Source: an uncultured Acidimicrobiaceae bacterium (lineage in GTDB: Bacteria; Actinomycetota; Acidimicrobiia; Spongiisociales; SHLN01). From it: a stretch of DNA of 64,000 nt. The notes under the pieces are model-generated. The model was not told where the DNA came from, did not search any database, and saw only the letters and a program-made list of their open reading frames with translations. Within the stretch, counting starts at the first letter, position 1. Each line of letters begins with the position of its first letter. The translations under genes and the position numbers were made by a program. Location: contig CAMYMH010000008.1 of NCBI GenBank assembly GCA_947259275.1, positions 1 through 64,000 on the forward strand, written 5' to 3'. Below are positions 31,443-41,332 of this stretch, one piece after another.

Positions 31443-33455
31443 TTACTCGAGCTGGGATCTCAGGGCGTCCGGGTCCGCGGTTGGGGCCGCGCAGGCGAAA
31501 CGGTGACAGACATACGCCAGGGCATCGCCGTGGTGCGGCACGCGGCCTTCCAGCAGTGGGACCGTGGATGGCTCGGTACCCGCAGATCGTGCGATCACCG
31601 CTTCCGGGCGGTACCGGTCCCAGAACGCGGCCAACAGCTCGTCGGCGTGGGATCCGACCACCGCCACCTCTCGAGGCGGGGCGAGCCATGAATGGGCCAC
31701 CGCCAGCAAGTGACCGATGGCGGCCGGGTACTGATCGGCGAGGTGGGCCCCGGCCCGCAGAGCCGACTCGGTGCGGTCGAACAGCTCTGGATCGCCGGTC
31801 AGCAGCGCAGCCATCAGCAAGGCTTCGGCCGCCAGCGAGTTACCGGAGGGGGCCGGGTTGTCCATCAGGTCCTGAGGTCGGGTGATCAGCTCGTCGGCGT
31901 CATGAGCGGTGGAAAAGAACTCGCCTTCCTCCCAGAACAGGTCGAGCATGGCGGTGACCAGCTCCCACCCGGCCGCGAACCACTCCTCCTCGCCGGTGGC
32001 CTGGTACAGCGTCAGCAAGCCGATGGCATAGGCGGCATAGTCGTCGAGGAACCCCGGCACGTGCGCCTCACCGTCCCGATAGGAGCGAAGCAGGCGGCCG
32101 TCGGGCCGGCGCAGACGGGCGAGCACGAAGCGGGCGTTGGCTCGCCCGGCTTCCAGATATCGCCCCTCCCCGAGGACGGCACCGGCTTCGGCAAGGGCAC
32201 GTACTGCAAGTCCGTTCCAGGCGGTGATCACCTTGTCGTCCAGGCCGGGCCGGACCCTTCGATTGCGCGCTTCGAGCAAGCGCAGCTTCGCCTCCGAGAC
32301 GGCTGCTCCCAGCCATTCGGAGGCCACGCCGTGCTCTTCGGCTACCTCACCAATCGGCCGGGCGTGGTGCAAGATGTTGGCGCCCTCGAAATTGCCCTCC
32401 GGGCTCACCCCGAGCACCGCCGCCACCGCGGCGGCGTCCGGGCCGACGATCTCGGCGAACTCCTGATAGCCGAACACATAGAACTTGCCTTCGACCCCCT
32501 CGCTGTCGGCGTCCTCGGCCGAAGCAAGACCGCCATCGGGCAGACCCAGGTCGGAGAGCATGTAATCGAGCGTCTGCCGGGCCACTCGGAGATAGTCGTC
32601 GTCGTCCAGTTCCTGTCCGGCCCGCAGGTACAGGCGAGCGAGGAGGGCATTGTCGTAGAGCATCTTCTCGAAGTGGGGTACGAGCCAAATCTGGTCGGTG
32701 GCATAGCGGGCAAAGCCTCCGGCCAGATGGTCGTAGATACCCCCGGCCGCCATCCGGTCAAGCGTGCGCCGGAGCGCCGGGCCGGCCCCCGGCGCCCATT
32801 CCTCCCGGTGGATCCGCAACAAGAACTCGAGGCCCGGGACCTGAGGAAACTTGGGGGCGCCGCCGAAGCCGCCAAACTCGGCATCGAAGGAGGCCATCAG
32901 TCGCTGATACGCCGTCTGCAATTGCGTTTCGGTGATGACATCGTCGCCCGACTGGATACGTTGGGAGACCGCCTCAACCAGCCGGTCTGACTGTGCCTCG
33001 ACGTCGTTGCGCCGTTCACGCCACGCTTCGGAGACCACCTCGAGGACCTGCAGGAACGACGGCATGCCCGGGCGCGATTCCCTCGGGAAGTAGGTCCCGG
33101 CAAAGAACGGCTTCCCATCGGCGGTGATGAAAACGGTCATCGGCCAGCCACCATGGCCGTTCATGGCCTGCACCGCCGACATATAGATGCCGTCAACATC
33201 GGGGCGCTCCTCCCGGTCAACCTTCACGTTCACAAACAACTCGTTCATGACCGCGGCAGTAGCGGGATCCTCGAAGGACTCGTGGGCCATGACGTGGCAC
33301 CAGTGACAGGCCGAATACCCAACCGACAGCAGGATCGGCTGGTCGCGATCCCGGGCGGCCGCGAAGGCCTCTTCGCCCCACGGATACCAATCAACGGGAT
33401 TGTCCTGATGCTGCAGCAGGTAGGGGCTGGTGGTGGCGGCGAGACGGTTCGGCAT
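31443..33455 (-). CDS. Thioredoxin-domain protein of the YyaL/DUF255 family
   Basis: 670 residues. The N-terminal DUF255 thioredoxin-like domain holds ACHWCHVM (Cys 50 and Cys 53), [18 protein letters not shown] and [23 protein letters not shown]. The rest is an alpha/alpha six-helix barrel like those of glycosyl-epimerases ([33 protein letters not shown]). Function in bacteria is not settled. The ATG at 33455 has TACGTT 6 nt upstream and places the conserved [13 protein letters not shown] at the N-terminus, as in homologues. Confidence 0.9.
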   Translation of the reverse strand: MPNRLAATTSPYLLQHQDNPVDWYPWGEEAFAAARDRDQPILLSVGYSACHWCHVMAHESFEDPATAAVMNELFVNVKVDREERPDVDGIYMSAVQAMNGHGGWPMTVFITADGKPFFAGTYFPRESRPGMPSFLQVLEVVSEAWRERRNDVEAQSDRLVEAVSQRIQSGDDVITETQLQTAYQRLMASFDAEFGGFGGAPKFPQVPGLEFLLRIHREEWAPGAGPALRRTLDRMAAGGIYDHLAGGFARYATDQIWLVPHFEKMLYDNALLARLYLRAGQELDDDDYLRVARQTLDYMLSDLGLPDGGLASAEDADSEGVEGKFYVFGYQEFAEIVGPDAAAVAAVLGVSPEGNFEGANILHHARPIGEVAEEHGVASEWLGAAVSEAKLRLLEARNRRVRPGLDDKVITAWNGLAVRALAEAGAVLGEGRYLEAGRANARFVLARLRRPDGRLLRSYRDGEAHVPGFLDDYAAYAIGLLTLYQATGEEEWFAAGWELVTAMLDLFWEEGEFFSTAHDADELITRPQDLMDNPAPSGNSLAAEALLMAALLTGDPELFDRTESALRAGAHLADQYPAAIGHLLAVAHSWLAPPREVAVVGSHADELLAAFWDRYRPEAVIARSAGTEPSTVPLLEGRVPHHGDALAYVCHRFACAAPTADPDALRSQLE

Positions 33456-33461
33456 GCAGGC

Positions 33462-33467
33462 AACGTA
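33462..33467 (-). promoter_or_regulatory. TANNNT -10 box of YyaL-type gene
   Basis: TACGTT on the minus strand is 6 nt before the ATG at 33455. Confidence 0.5.
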
Positions 33468-33729
33468 GCGCAAAGCAGGGCTCTATCAGGGGGGTTCTTG
33501 CCACCTCATCTGCCTTACCGCACCGAAAGGAGGGTGCGGAAACTCGCAAAATGACCGACACTGATGGCGAGACGAAAACGGCGGCTAGAGGAAGGGCCCG
33601 GTCCCGTCTCAGGAAGGGAACCAAGATTCCGGAAATTGGGGGGTTCTCAAGACCCCGTTTCTGTGTCATATTGATGCGCCTGGGCGCACGCGTGCGTCTC
33701 GGGAGCATTTCTGAGGAGGAACGCCATCT

Positions 33730-34698
33730 ATGGCAGCGACAGCGAGTAAGCCGCGCGCCCGCGGGCACAACAAGCTCACCGACGAGCGTGGCCGTCTGAC
33801 CACCGATCTTGTAAGCCAGTACCTGACCGCGATCGGTGAGTACGACCTGTTGACAGCCGAGATGGAAGTCGAGTTCGCGCAGAAAATCGAAGCCGGTCAG
33901 GACGCGGCCGAGCGCCTGGACAACAAGGACTTCAACACCAGGAAGGAAGAGCTCAATCTTCGTCGGCAGGCTCGCCAGGGCCGCAACGCCAAGGACGCCT
34001 TCCTCACCGCCAACCTCAGGCTGGTGGTCGCCAATGCCCGTCGATATGCCAACACCTCCGGAATCGATTTCCTCGATCTCATTCAGGAGGGCAACCTTGG
34101 GCTCATCCGGGCCGTCGAGAAGTTCGACTGGCGCAAGGGTTTCAAGTTCAGCACCTACGCTACGTGGTGGATACGCCAGGCCATCACCCGCGCCATCGCC
34201 GACAAGTCCCGGACGGTTCGGATTCCCGTGCACCTCCATGACACTCTGGCCGCGGTGCGTGCCGCGCAGGCGAGCCTCAAGGCGGAGTTGGGACGAGATC
34301 CCAAGCCGGACGAGATCGCCGAGGAGGCCGGGGTTACCGTCGACAAGGTCGAGCTCGCCCTCGGGGTAGCCGACACCGTGTCGCTGGAACAGCCGGTTGG
34401 AGAGGACGGGGCCCAGCTCGGTGATTTCATCGAAGACGACGATGCCATCGACCCGGTCCGGGTGACCGAGGAGATGGACATTGCCAACAGCCTCCGCAAG
34501 TCCATCGAGCGCCTGCCCGAGCGGGAAGGTCGCATCCTCGGATTGCGCTACGGCTTCCTGGACGGCGTACCCCGTACGCTCGAGGAGATCGGTGAGGAGT
34601 TCAATCTGACTCGCGAGCGCATTCGCCAGCTCGAGAAGCTGGCGCTATGCCGGCTGCGCCACCCTTCGTTCGGCATCCGCGAACAGGACCTCGTCTAG
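33730..34698 (+). CDS. Sigma-70 family RNA polymerase sigma factor (group 1/2)
   Basis: 322 residues. It lacks the long region 1.1 but has region 1.2 ([31 protein letters not shown]), region 2 ([39 protein letters not shown] in overlapping parts), region 3 and region 4 ([20 protein letters not shown]). This is the SigA/SigB class that reads TTGACA/TATAAT-type promoters. GAGGA lies about 8-12 nt before the ATG, and the roughly 270-bp upstream region may hold its promoter. A small hairpin (33640-33656) lies there. Whether it is the main or an alternative sigma factor cannot be decided. Confidence 0.92.
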   Translation: MAATASKPRARGHNKLTDERGRLTTDLVSQYLTAIGEYDLLTAEMEVEFAQKIEAGQDAAERLDNKDFNTRKEELNLRRQARQGRNAKDAFLTANLRLVVANARRYANTSGIDFLDLIQEGNLGLIRAVEKFDWRKGFKFSTYATWWIRQAITRAIADKSRTVRIPVHLHDTLAAVRAAQASLKAELGRDPKPDEIAEEAGVTVDKVELALGVADTVSLEQPVGEDGAQLGDFIEDDDAIDPVRVTEEMDIANSLRKSIERLPEREGRILGLRYGFLDGVPRTLEEIGEEFNLTRERIRQLEKLALCRLRHPSFGIREQDLV

Positions 34699-34710
34699 GC
34701 CTTGCGGCCT
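34697..34710 (+). repeat. Small hairpin overlapping the sigma-factor stop codon
   Basis: AGGCC-TTGC-GGCCT begins inside the TAG. It belongs to the group of short palindromes found on stop codons in this window. GTGGTCAAAAC follows, so it is not a canonical terminator. Confidence 0.4.
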
Positions 34711-34796
34711 GTGGTCAAAACGGTCTCAGAACCCATGTCGCTCTTCGCCTGCCCGAAATCGAGGAGTAGCCTGGACCGAACGGGAAAAGGGGAGTC

Positions 34797-35174
34797 GTGA
34801 ATCTCGAAGCGCTCGTCGGCGGTGGTGTGGAGGTCGTTGGGCCAGAAGCAACCCTGCGAGAGGTCGCTCAGGCCATGGTGAAGACCGGCGTCGGCAGTGT
34901 CGGCGTGGTCGATGGGCACGCCCTGGTGGGGATCTTGACCGAGCGGGACATCCTGCGGGGCGTTGCCGACGAAGTTGAACTCGACTCGGCACTCGCATCC
35001 GATTTCATGACGCCGGCACCGGATACCTTCGACCCGGATGTCGATGTCGAGGAGGCCGCCGCCTGGTTGATCGAGACCGGGTACCGGCACCTGCCGGTCA
35101 TGCGTGACGGCGAGCTGCTCGGCATTGCCAGCATCCGCGACCTCCTGTGGGCGATGGTTGAGGGCTCCGACTAG
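34797..35174 (+). CDS. CBS-domain pair protein
   Basis: 125 residues that form one Bateman module: two CBS motifs, each ending in the VGILTERDILRG / LGIASIRDLLWA pattern. CBS pairs bind adenosine nucleotides and act as energy sensors, usually by controlling a partner. No partner domain is attached. GGAG lies 3-6 nt before the GTG. Next comes a macro-domain gene 40 bp downstream on the same strand, so ADP-ribose and adenylate sensing sit side by side. Confidence 0.85.
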   Translation: MNLEALVGGGVEVVGPEATLREVAQAMVKTGVGSVGVVDGHALVGILTERDILRGVADEVELDSALASDFMTPAPDTFDPDVDVEEAAAWLIETGYRHLPVMRDGELLGIASIRDLLWAMVEGSD

Positions 35175-35214
35175 CGGCGCGCCAACCGCCAACCGTGGAC
35201 CGTGAGGAGCGTCA

Positions 35215-35721
35215 GTGCGGCTCGAGGTTATCTCCGCTGATATCACCACGTTGGCTGTCGACGCCATCGTCAATGCTGCCAACTCGAGCCTGCTCGGTGG
35301 TGGCGGGGTCGACGGGGCCATTCATCGGGCGGCCGGGCCCGAGCTCGTGGCCGCCTGCCGGCTTCTGGGTGGCTGCCAGACCGGCGACGCCAAGGCGACA
35401 CCCGGCTTCCAGCTTCCGGCCCAATGGGTGATTCACACGGTTGGGCCGGTGTGGCGAGGAGGTAGCGCAGACGAGCCCGAGCTGTTGGCCTCGTGCTATC
35501 GAAGATCGATGGAAGTGGCTGGAGAGCTGGGAGCCAGGACGGTCGCCTTCCCCGCCATCTCGACCGGCGTCTATGGCTACCCGGCTCGGGCGGCAGCCGA
35601 AGTTGCGGTTGAGACTCTGCAACGAATCAACACCGGGGTAGCGGTCGCGACTCTGGTTGGTTTCGACGATCAGACGGTGGCCGTCTACCAGGAGTTGCTG
35701 GCCCGGCTTCGCCGGGCTTAG
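35215..35721 (+). CDS. Macro-domain protein (ADP-ribose/O-acetyl-ADP-ribose hydrolase type)
   Basis: 168 residues, the complete macro fold. The ligand loop [22 protein letters not shown] and the second loop [13 protein letters not shown] match the MacroD/YmdB group, which removes ADP-ribose from proteins or deacetylates O-acetyl-ADP-ribose. GAGG is near the GTG. The 3' end is itself palindromic (GCCCGGC-TTC-GCCGGGC at 35701-35717) and is followed at once by another palindrome on the stop codon. Confidence 0.9.
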   Translation: MRLEVISADITTLAVDAIVNAANSSLLGGGGVDGAIHRAAGPELVAACRLLGGCQTGDAKATPGFQLPAQWVIHTVGPVWRGGSADEPELLASCYRRSMEVAGELGARTVAFPAISTGVYGYPARAAAEVAVETLQRINTGVAVATLVGFDDQTVAVYQELLARLRRA

Positions 35722-35739
35722 GAGTTGCTTCGCAACTCC
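35721..35739 (+). repeat. Palindrome on the macro-domain stop codon
   Basis: GGAGTTGC-TTC-GCAACTCC has 8-bp arms and a triloop, starting at the last base of the TAG. The same 8-nt arms recur at 36851-36869. Confidence 0.65.
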
Positions 35740-35769
35740 ATGGCCGGGTAGCAGCCGCGGAGACCGTTC

Positions 35770-35775
35770 TACACT
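35770..35775 (+). promoter_or_regulatory. TANNNT -10 box of threonine aldolase gene
   Basis: TACACT is 7 nt before the ATG at 35783. Confidence 0.5.
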
Positions 35776-35782
35776 GCCAGCC

Positions 35783-36811
35783 ATGATCGACCTACGTTCC
35801 GACACCGTCACGGTGCCTACCGATGCCATGCGCAAGGTCATCGCCGAGGCCGAAGTGGGCGACGACGTCTATCACGACGACCCGCTGGTGCTGGCGCTGG
35901 AGGAACACGTGGCGGGCCTGCTGGGAAAGGACGACGCCATGTACGTTCCAACCGGCACCATGTCCAATCAGGTGGCGCTGCGGGTCCACACCGACCCCGG
36001 CGATGTCGTCATTGCCGCCACCGGCGCGCACATCAACGGACACGAATTGGGGGCTCCGGCGGTCCTTTCGGGAATCCGCATCAACGAGGTTCCCTCCGAG
36101 CGCGGGACGTTCACACCCGCGCAAATCCAGGCGGCCATTCCCCAACCCCCGCCCTCGATGCCCCCATCGCTTTTCGAACCAGCCACCCTGGTGGCAGCCG
36201 AGAACACGCACAATGAGGCCGGTGGAACCGTATGGCCGCTCGACTTGCTGACGTCGGTCGCCGCCACTGCCCATGAGCTCGGGCTCGCCGCTCACCTCGA
36301 CGGTGCCCGGCTTTGGAACGCCTCGGTGGCCAGCGGAGTTACCGAGCGTGAATTCGCCGCCGGGTTCGACACCGTGTCGGTGTGCTTCTCGAAAGGGCTC
36401 GGGGCACCAATGGGTTCTGCGTTGGTGGGGCGGCAGGACCTGATCGAACCGGCCAGACGTTTCAAGCAACTGTTCGGTGGTGGTTTTCGCCAGGCCGGCT
36501 TGATGGCGGCCGGAGCGCTGTATGCGGTCCAAAACCATCGAGATCGCCTGGCCGAGGATCATGAGACGGCGGCCCGGCTCGCCGCCGGGCTGGCGGAGAT
36601 TCCGGGCATCGATATCGACCCGGACGACGTCGACACGAATATCGTGTACTTCCTGGTCGATGACGCCCACACCGTGTGCGATCGGCTTACCGAGCGGGGG
36701 GTCCTCACGCTCCCGCTGGGCCCCAGCCGCATGCGGGCGGTCACCCACCTTGGAATCGAGGCGGCCGACATCGATGCGGCGCTTGTGGCTCTACGGGAGG
36801 TTGTTGGGTAG
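35783..36811 (+). CDS. ltaE: Low-specificity L-threonine aldolase
   Basis: 342 residues. This PLP enzyme splits L-threonine/allo-threonine to glycine and acetaldehyde. IDLRSDTVTVPTDAMR opens the protein, as in all family members. VGDDVYHDDP, NTHNEAGGTVWP and HLDGARLWNA follow, and the PLP lysine is Lys 204 in CFSKGLGAPMGS. The family length is 330-345. It is probably leaderless. The symbol follows the E. coli homologue; related beta-eliminating lyases cannot be fully excluded. Confidence 0.9.
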   Translation: MIDLRSDTVTVPTDAMRKVIAEAEVGDDVYHDDPLVLALEEHVAGLLGKDDAMYVPTGTMSNQVALRVHTDPGDVVIAATGAHINGHELGAPAVLSGIRINEVPSERGTFTPAQIQAAIPQPPPSMPPSLFEPATLVAAENTHNEAGGTVWPLDLLTSVAATAHELGLAAHLDGARLWNASVASGVTEREFAAGFDTVSVCFSKGLGAPMGSALVGRQDLIEPARRFKQLFGGGFRQAGLMAAGALYAVQNHRDRLAEDHETAARLAAGLAEIPGIDIDPDDVDTNIVYFLVDDAHTVCDRLTERGVLTLPLGPSRMRAVTHLGIEAADIDAALVALREVVG

Positions 36812-36850
36812 CCGGCTGCCCTCCGAGCCGAGCCCGGCCAATCACTGCCT

Positions 36851-36891
36851 GGAGTTGCCAAGCAACTCCCTAGCAACGCCTTCGGCGTTGC
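36851..36891 (+). repeat. Two palindromes abutting the HerA-like stop codon
   Basis: GGAGTTGC-CAA-GCAACTCC (36851-36869) and GCAACGCC-TTC-GGCGTTGC (36873-36891). The second ends exactly where the minus-strand stop codon of the ATPase gene (36892) begins. The arms recur at 35721 and 46925. Confidence 0.7.
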
Positions 36892-39261
36892 CTACTTCCT
36901 TACCCAGACGAGGGCGACCTCGTCCACCGAGATGTCGGTCTTCTCGAGGCCGACTTCGATAGTGTCGATGTTGGCGGCGATGTCCTCCCACTTGTCGTTG
37001 ATCTCCTCGACCTCCAGGACGATGTCCTCCTCGATGTCGGTTATCTCCTCCACCTTGTCCTCCACCTTGGCCTGGGCGGTCTTCAAGCGCTGCTGGGTTC
37101 GCTGGGTCTGGCTGCGGCGACGGGAGGCGCCCGATAGCGAGCGCGACCTCCTGCCGCCGAGGAGCACGCCGATCACATCGCTGGCTCCGGACATCCACTC
37201 GTCCCGTTTGCGAGTTTCGGTGTCGGTCTCCAGCTCCTCCATTCGCCGGTGTGCCGTCGCCAGCTGATCCTTGGCCCGATCCAGCTTGGCCTCGAGCCGG
37301 TCACGCACCTTGGCGATTTCGGTGTCGGCCCGATCTTCGGCGGCCCGATCGCAGCGCTGCTGGAAGTCTTCCTCGCTCTCGCCGACCCGGGCGTACAGCT
37401 TGAGTTCGGCATTGCGGAATACCTCGATGCTGGCGTTCCGATACAGGTGATCCTTCAACTCGGACTTGACCGAAGTCCAGAACGCGGCGGTGTCGACCGG
37501 GGCCTCCACCAATGCGTAGGTGGCGCCTTCGGGTGCCTCCGGGCGGAAGTCCCGGTCGTCGTAGTCCACCACGACCGCGTCCTCGGGATCGAAGCGCTCG
37601 CCGAGCGGATGGAAGATCGCCTCCCAGGTCTGGTCGTGTTTCAGGTCGGCCTTCCTCTCGTCGTAGACGAGGTCGACCCGGGCGGCAATCATCGGCTCCA
37701 GCCGGGTGCCGGTTGGATTGGCCTCCACCAGCTTCGCCCATGGTGCGGCCGGGTCCAGGTAGGAGACCGAGATGCGCGGCGCCACCTCAGGCGCCACCGG
37801 GGTTTCGTCATCCGCCAGCTCTTCGACCGGAGCGGACTGCTCCGCCTTCGACACCACGGCTGCTTGTCGCTCGGGGGCGTCCGACGTCAGCCTGGCGACC
37901 TCCTCCCGGGTGAGCGGCCCTCGCAGGTAGGACATCGCCCACCGGGTCGAAAAGACCGATGGCTCGGCCTCACGAGTGTTGTGGAGCAGGAATTGCCGCT
38001 TGCCGAGGCCGCTGATCATCTGGTCGATCGCCTTCATGTCGCGTCCGCCGCCGGCGGACTCGAGCGCCTCGAGGATTCTGGCCTTGTCCCGCTCGGTTTG
38101 AAGGCGGCCGATCATCCAGGTGCCGGTGTTTGACATCGCCTTGTAGTCCAGATCGACCGGGTTCTGAGTCGACAGGACGAGTCCGACTCCAAAGGCGCGG
38201 GCTTGTTTGAGCATGGTGAGGATCGGCTTCTTGGCCGGAGGGTTGGCGGTTGGTGGGGCATAGCCAAACACCTCGTCCATGTAGACCACGGCGCGCAGTT
38301 CGGTCGCTCCGGACAGGCTGCGCATCCAGGTCACGACCTTGGAGAGCACCATGGTGACGATGAACTGACGCTCCTGGTCCGACAGGTGCGCCAGATAGAT
38401 GATGGCCGCCCGCGGGCTCCCATCATCCCGGTAAAGCATGGATTTGACGTCGAGCGGGACTCCCTCTGCCCAGGCGGAGAACGAGGGCGATGCCACCAGG
38501 CCGTTCAATCGCATGGCGAGGGCGGTGCGATCCTTGGGCGGGAAGAACGTGTCGACCTCGAATACTCCCAGTTTTCGCATCGGTGGTTCCTGCACCTGTC
38601 CGATGAGCGAGGCCATATCGAGGTCGCGACCCTGGCTCCAGGAGTTTTCGAGGATGTTGGCGAGCAGGATGTGCTCGGGCGACGAGAGCGGGTCGGCTTC
38701 GAGGCCGGCCAGCGTGAGCAGGCTCGATACGAAGCCCTCGATCTCGTCCCGTCCCGCCTCGGCTTCCAGGTTCCAATCGAGGTCGGGTGCCGCCAGCGAG
38801 CCGACCACGTTGACGGGAACCCCTGCCTCGGAGCCGGGCGTGTAGATGGTGACGTCGACGGTATCTTTCAGGCGGCGAATCGCCTCCAATCCCGGGTCCC
38901 AACCGGAGATCCCCTTCTTCCACAGGTTGGCCGTCTTCTCGCCCAGCTCGGCAGTGGTCACGCCGTCCTGCCGTGCCTGGTCGGCGCTCACCCACGGCTC
39001 GAAGTCGGAGCCGGCGAAGTCGGGGAACAGCAGCTCGAGGTTCCCCATGTCGCCTTTCGGGTCGATGACCAGCGTAGGGAGTCCGGAGAGCAGCGCCTCT
39101 TCGAGCAGGATCACACCCAGGCCGGTCTTGCCGGACCCGGTCATGCCGACGATGACGCCATGGGTAGTTAGGTCGGAGGGGTCGTAGGCGACATCACTGC
39201 CGCTCCGGTCGCCGCTGGTCGGGTCGATGATATGTCCGAGCAGGAAGCCGTTTGCGCTCAT
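36892..39261 (-). CDS. HerA-like (DUF853-type) ATPase with long C-terminal coiled coil
   Basis: 789 residues. The ATPase core has Walker A GMTGSGKTGLG (residues 39-46 region), IDPKGDMGN, a Walker B-like VVYMDEVFGYAP and the sensor-like LVLSTQNPVDLDY. This resembles the HerA/FtsK superfamily DUF853 group, hexameric motors with unclear substrates. Residues about 640-780 form a highly charged coiled coil with repeated Glu/Lys/Asp heptads, broken by a short Arg/Ser basic patch (LGGRRSRSLSGASRRRS). GAGG lies 11-14 nt before the ATG. No NurA-type nuclease neighbour is seen, so a repair role is not supported. Confidence 0.8.
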   Translation of the reverse strand: MSANGFLLGHIIDPTSGDRSGSDVAYDPSDLTTHGVIVGMTGSGKTGLGVILLEEALLSGLPTLVIDPKGDMGNLELLFPDFAGSDFEPWVSADQARQDGVTTAELGEKTANLWKKGISGWDPGLEAIRRLKDTVDVTIYTPGSEAGVPVNVVGSLAAPDLDWNLEAEAGRDEIEGFVSSLLTLAGLEADPLSSPEHILLANILENSWSQGRDLDMASLIGQVQEPPMRKLGVFEVDTFFPPKDRTALAMRLNGLVASPSFSAWAEGVPLDVKSMLYRDDGSPRAAIIYLAHLSDQERQFIVTMVLSKVVTWMRSLSGATELRAVVYMDEVFGYAPPTANPPAKKPILTMLKQARAFGVGLVLSTQNPVDLDYKAMSNTGTWMIGRLQTERDKARILEALESAGGGRDMKAIDQMISGLGKRQFLLHNTREAEPSVFSTRWAMSYLRGPLTREEVARLTSDAPERQAAVVSKAEQSAPVEELADDETPVAPEVAPRISVSYLDPAAPWAKLVEANPTGTRLEPMIAARVDLVYDERKADLKHDQTWEAIFHPLGERFDPEDAVVVDYDDRDFRPEAPEGATYALVEAPVDTAAFWTSVKSELKDHLYRNASIEVFRNAELKLYARVGESEEDFQQRCDRAAEDRADTEIAKVRDRLEAKLDRAKDQLATAHRRMEELETDTETRKRDEWMSGASDVIGVLLGGRRSRSLSGASRRRSQTQRTQQRLKTAQAKVEDKVEEITDIEEDIVLEVEEINDKWEDIAANIDTIEVGLEKTDISVDEVALVWVRK

Positions 39262-39282
39262 GCTTTGCTCCTCCTTGAGGGT

Positions 39283-39828
39283 CTACGAGACGGGAACCCG
39301 GCGTTGGATCTCGGCGACGGCCTCGCTCACAGTTCCGACACACGTGACCAGCGACGTATCGGTCCCAAGTTCGTCCCCGAGGTGGGTGATGAGGCGGTGC
39401 CAGAGCGGGCCGACCGCGATGACCGGGTTGGCCGGCGAATCGGAGAACCGGGCGACGAAGGCAAGATTCCAGGCGACCATCAGCTCCGTGAAGGTACCGA
39501 TGCTGCCGGGAAGGGCGATGCAGGCGTCGGCGATATCCACCAGCTCGTGGATTCGCTCGGTGAGGCTGGCGGCCCGGATGTGCTCCTGGACGAACCGATT
39601 GGGCAGCTCGCGATGGGGAAACACATCCGGGGCGGTGACGCCGGTGATCGACCCGCCGGCACGATCGGCACCTGCCGAGACGGCCTCCATGGAGCCGTCG
39701 TACCCGCCGGTCGCGACCGCGTATCCGGCCTTAGCCAGCAGGCGCCCCAGCTCGACCGCCTCCTCGTAGTCGGCGTTTCCCTCCTGTCCGAGGGAGGAGC
39801 CGAACACCGTCACCGTTCGTACTGCCAT
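39283..39828 (-). CDS. LOG-family/TIGR00725-like nucleotide-binding protein
   Basis: 181 residues, Rossmann-like. VTVFGSSLGQEGNADYEEAVELGRLLA and VATGGYDGSMEAVSAGA are typical of lysine-decarboxylase-fold proteins. PGSIGTFTELMVAWN corresponds to the PGGxGTxxE nucleotide site, with Ser in place of the second Gly. Family members hydrolyse nucleoside monophosphates (LOG phosphoribohydrolases) or have unknown roles. The ATG at 39828 has TAGCAT 8 nt upstream. It follows the HerA-like gene's start with 21 bp between, on the same strand. Confidence 0.75.
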   Translation of the reverse strand: MAVRTVTVFGSSLGQEGNADYEEAVELGRLLAKAGYAVATGGYDGSMEAVSAGADRAGGSITGVTAPDVFPHRELPNRFVQEHIRAASLTERIHELVDIADACIALPGSIGTFTELMVAWNLAFVARFSDSPANPVIAVGPLWHRLITHLGDELGTDTSLVTCVGTVSEAVAEIQRRVPVS

Positions 39829-39836
39829 GCAGGGAA

Positions 39837-39842
39837 ATGCTA
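39837..39842 (-). promoter_or_regulatory. TANNNT -10 box of LOG-family gene
   Basis: TAGCAT on the minus strand is 8 nt before the ATG at 39828. Confidence 0.4.
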
Positions 39843-39881
39843 CTAGCCCCACCGGGGGGCAAACCCTACTTAATGGTTGGA

Positions 39882-39887
39882 TAGAGT
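39882..39887 (+). promoter_or_regulatory. TANNNT -10 box of tldD
   Basis: TAGAGT is 8 nt before the ATG at 39896. Confidence 0.45.
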
Positions 39888-39895
39888 TCGTCGGC

Positions 39896-41332
39896 ATGTT
39901 CGATTACGCCCAAGCCGCAGTTGAAGGGGCGCTGGCCGCCGGAGCTACCTACGCGGACGCCCGGGCGATGATCGTTCGTCGGCAGGGTCTGAGCTGCCTC
40001 AACCAGAACCTCGACAGCCTCGATTACGACGAGAACGCCGGCGTCGGGGTAAGAGCCCTGATCGGTTCGTCCTGGGGGTTCTACGCCACGCCGGAGCCGA
40101 CCGAGGCGGCCGCCCGAGCGGCGGGAGCCCAGGCGTCTGCGATCGCAAACGCCTCAGCCCTGGCGGCGGGCGACCCGCTCCAACTCCTCGACGTTCCGGT
40201 AGTTGCCGACCACTACGAGACTCCCTACGAGGAGGCACCGTTCGATGTAGTTCTATCCGAAAAGGCAGACCTCCTCATCGCCGCCACCGGCATCATGCAG
40301 GAAGTGCCCGGGGTCGCCCTGGCCGAGGCCCGAATGCGGTTCTGGGACACCGAGAAATACTTCGTCTCGAGTCAGGGCCATCGCATCTCCCAGCACCTCG
40401 TGGAGTCGGGTGGCGAGATGGCCGCCACCGCAATCGGCGAGTCCGAGACGCAACGGCGCTCCTATCCCCAGAGTTTCGGGCAATTCGAGACCGGTGGTTT
40501 CGAGGTGATTCGACGCTTCGATCTGGCCGGCAATGCCGGCCGGGTGGCTGAAGAGGCGGTCGCCCTCTTGACCGCGCCGGAGTGCCCAACCGGCACGCTC
40601 GACCTCATCCTCGAATCAAGCCAGCTCGCCCTCCAGATCCACGAGTCGGTCGGCCACGCCACCGAGCTGGATCGCATTCTCGGGTGGGAGGCCGCCTTCG
40701 CCGGAACCTCCTGGCTCGACCTCGCCCAGCTGGGCACTCTTCAATTTGGGTCACCGCGGATGAACATAACCGCCGACGCCACGCTGCCGGGCTCGCTGGC
40801 TACCTTCGGCTACGACGATGAGGGAACCCCCGCCCAGCGGGTGGACATCGTCAAGGAGGGGATCTGGGTTGGCGTTCTGTCCGGCCGGGACTCGGCCGCC
40901 ATCGCCGGGCTGGCGCCCGGCGGAATGGTGCGGGGGGACGGCTACAACCGCCTGCCGATGGTCCGCATGACCAACGTCGGTCTCCTGCCGGGAGAGTCAT
41001 CGCTCGACGAAATGGTGTCCGAGACCAAGGATGGCGTCTACATGGCAACCAACCGGTCGTGGTCGATCGATGACAGGCGTCTCAACTTCCAGTTCGGTTG
41101 CGAAGCCGGGTGGGAAGTTAAGAATGGCCAGCTCGGTCGGATGGTCCGCAACCCGACCTATACCGGCATCAGTCCCGAGTTCTGGGGCTCGTTGGACCTG
41201 CTCGGCGGCCGGGAAGAAACGAGTTATTGGGGGGTACCCAATTGCGGCAAAGGTCAGCCCATGCAGTCCGGCCATACCGGGCACCCCGCTGCGCCTGCAC
41301 GGTTCCGAGATGTCCGGGTGGGGGTGAAGTGA
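39896..41332 (+). CDS. tldD: TldD-family metalloprotease subunit
   Basis: 478 residues. The zinc motif HESVGHATELD (about residues 249-258, HExxxH) identifies the catalytic TldD subunit, and GMVRGDGYNRLPMVRMTNVGLLPG matches the family's C-terminal core. TldD works with TldE as a heterodimer that degrades unfolded small proteins, and in some hosts trims the leaders of peptide antibiotics such as microcin B17. The stop overlaps the tldE start as TGATG, so the two subunits are made together. The gene is divergent from the LOG-family gene and probably leaderless. Confidence 0.93.
   Translation: MFDYAQAAVEGALAAGATYADARAMIVRRQGLSCLNQNLDSLDYDENAGVGVRALIGSSWGFYATPEPTEAAARAAGAQASAIANASALAAGDPLQLLDVPVVADHYETPYEEAPFDVVLSEKADLLIAATGIMQEVPGVALAEARMRFWDTEKYFVSSQGHRISQHLVESGGEMAATAIGESETQRRSYPQSFGQFETGGFEVIRRFDLAGNAGRVAEEAVALLTAPECPTGTLDLILESSQLALQIHESVGHATELDRILGWEAAFAGTSWLDLAQLGTLQFGSPRMNITADATLPGSLATFGYDDEGTPAQRVDIVKEGIWVGVLSGRDSAAIAGLAPGGMVRGDGYNRLPMVRMTNVGLLPGESSLDEMVSETKDGVYMATNRSWSIDDRRLNFQFGCEAGWEVKNGQLGRMVRNPTYTGISPEFWGSLDLLGGREETSYWGVPNCGKGQPMQSGHTGHPAAPARFRDVRVGVK

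Noticed and set aside
31692-32990. Open frame opposite the YyaL-type gene
   Set aside because: Shadow of a strongly supported gene; its composition is Gly/Arg/Gln-rich without domains.
33640-33656. GGGGT/ACCCC hairpin before the sigma factor as a riboswitch or thermosensor
   Set aside because: Only a 5-bp stem without further conserved structure; too weak to call.
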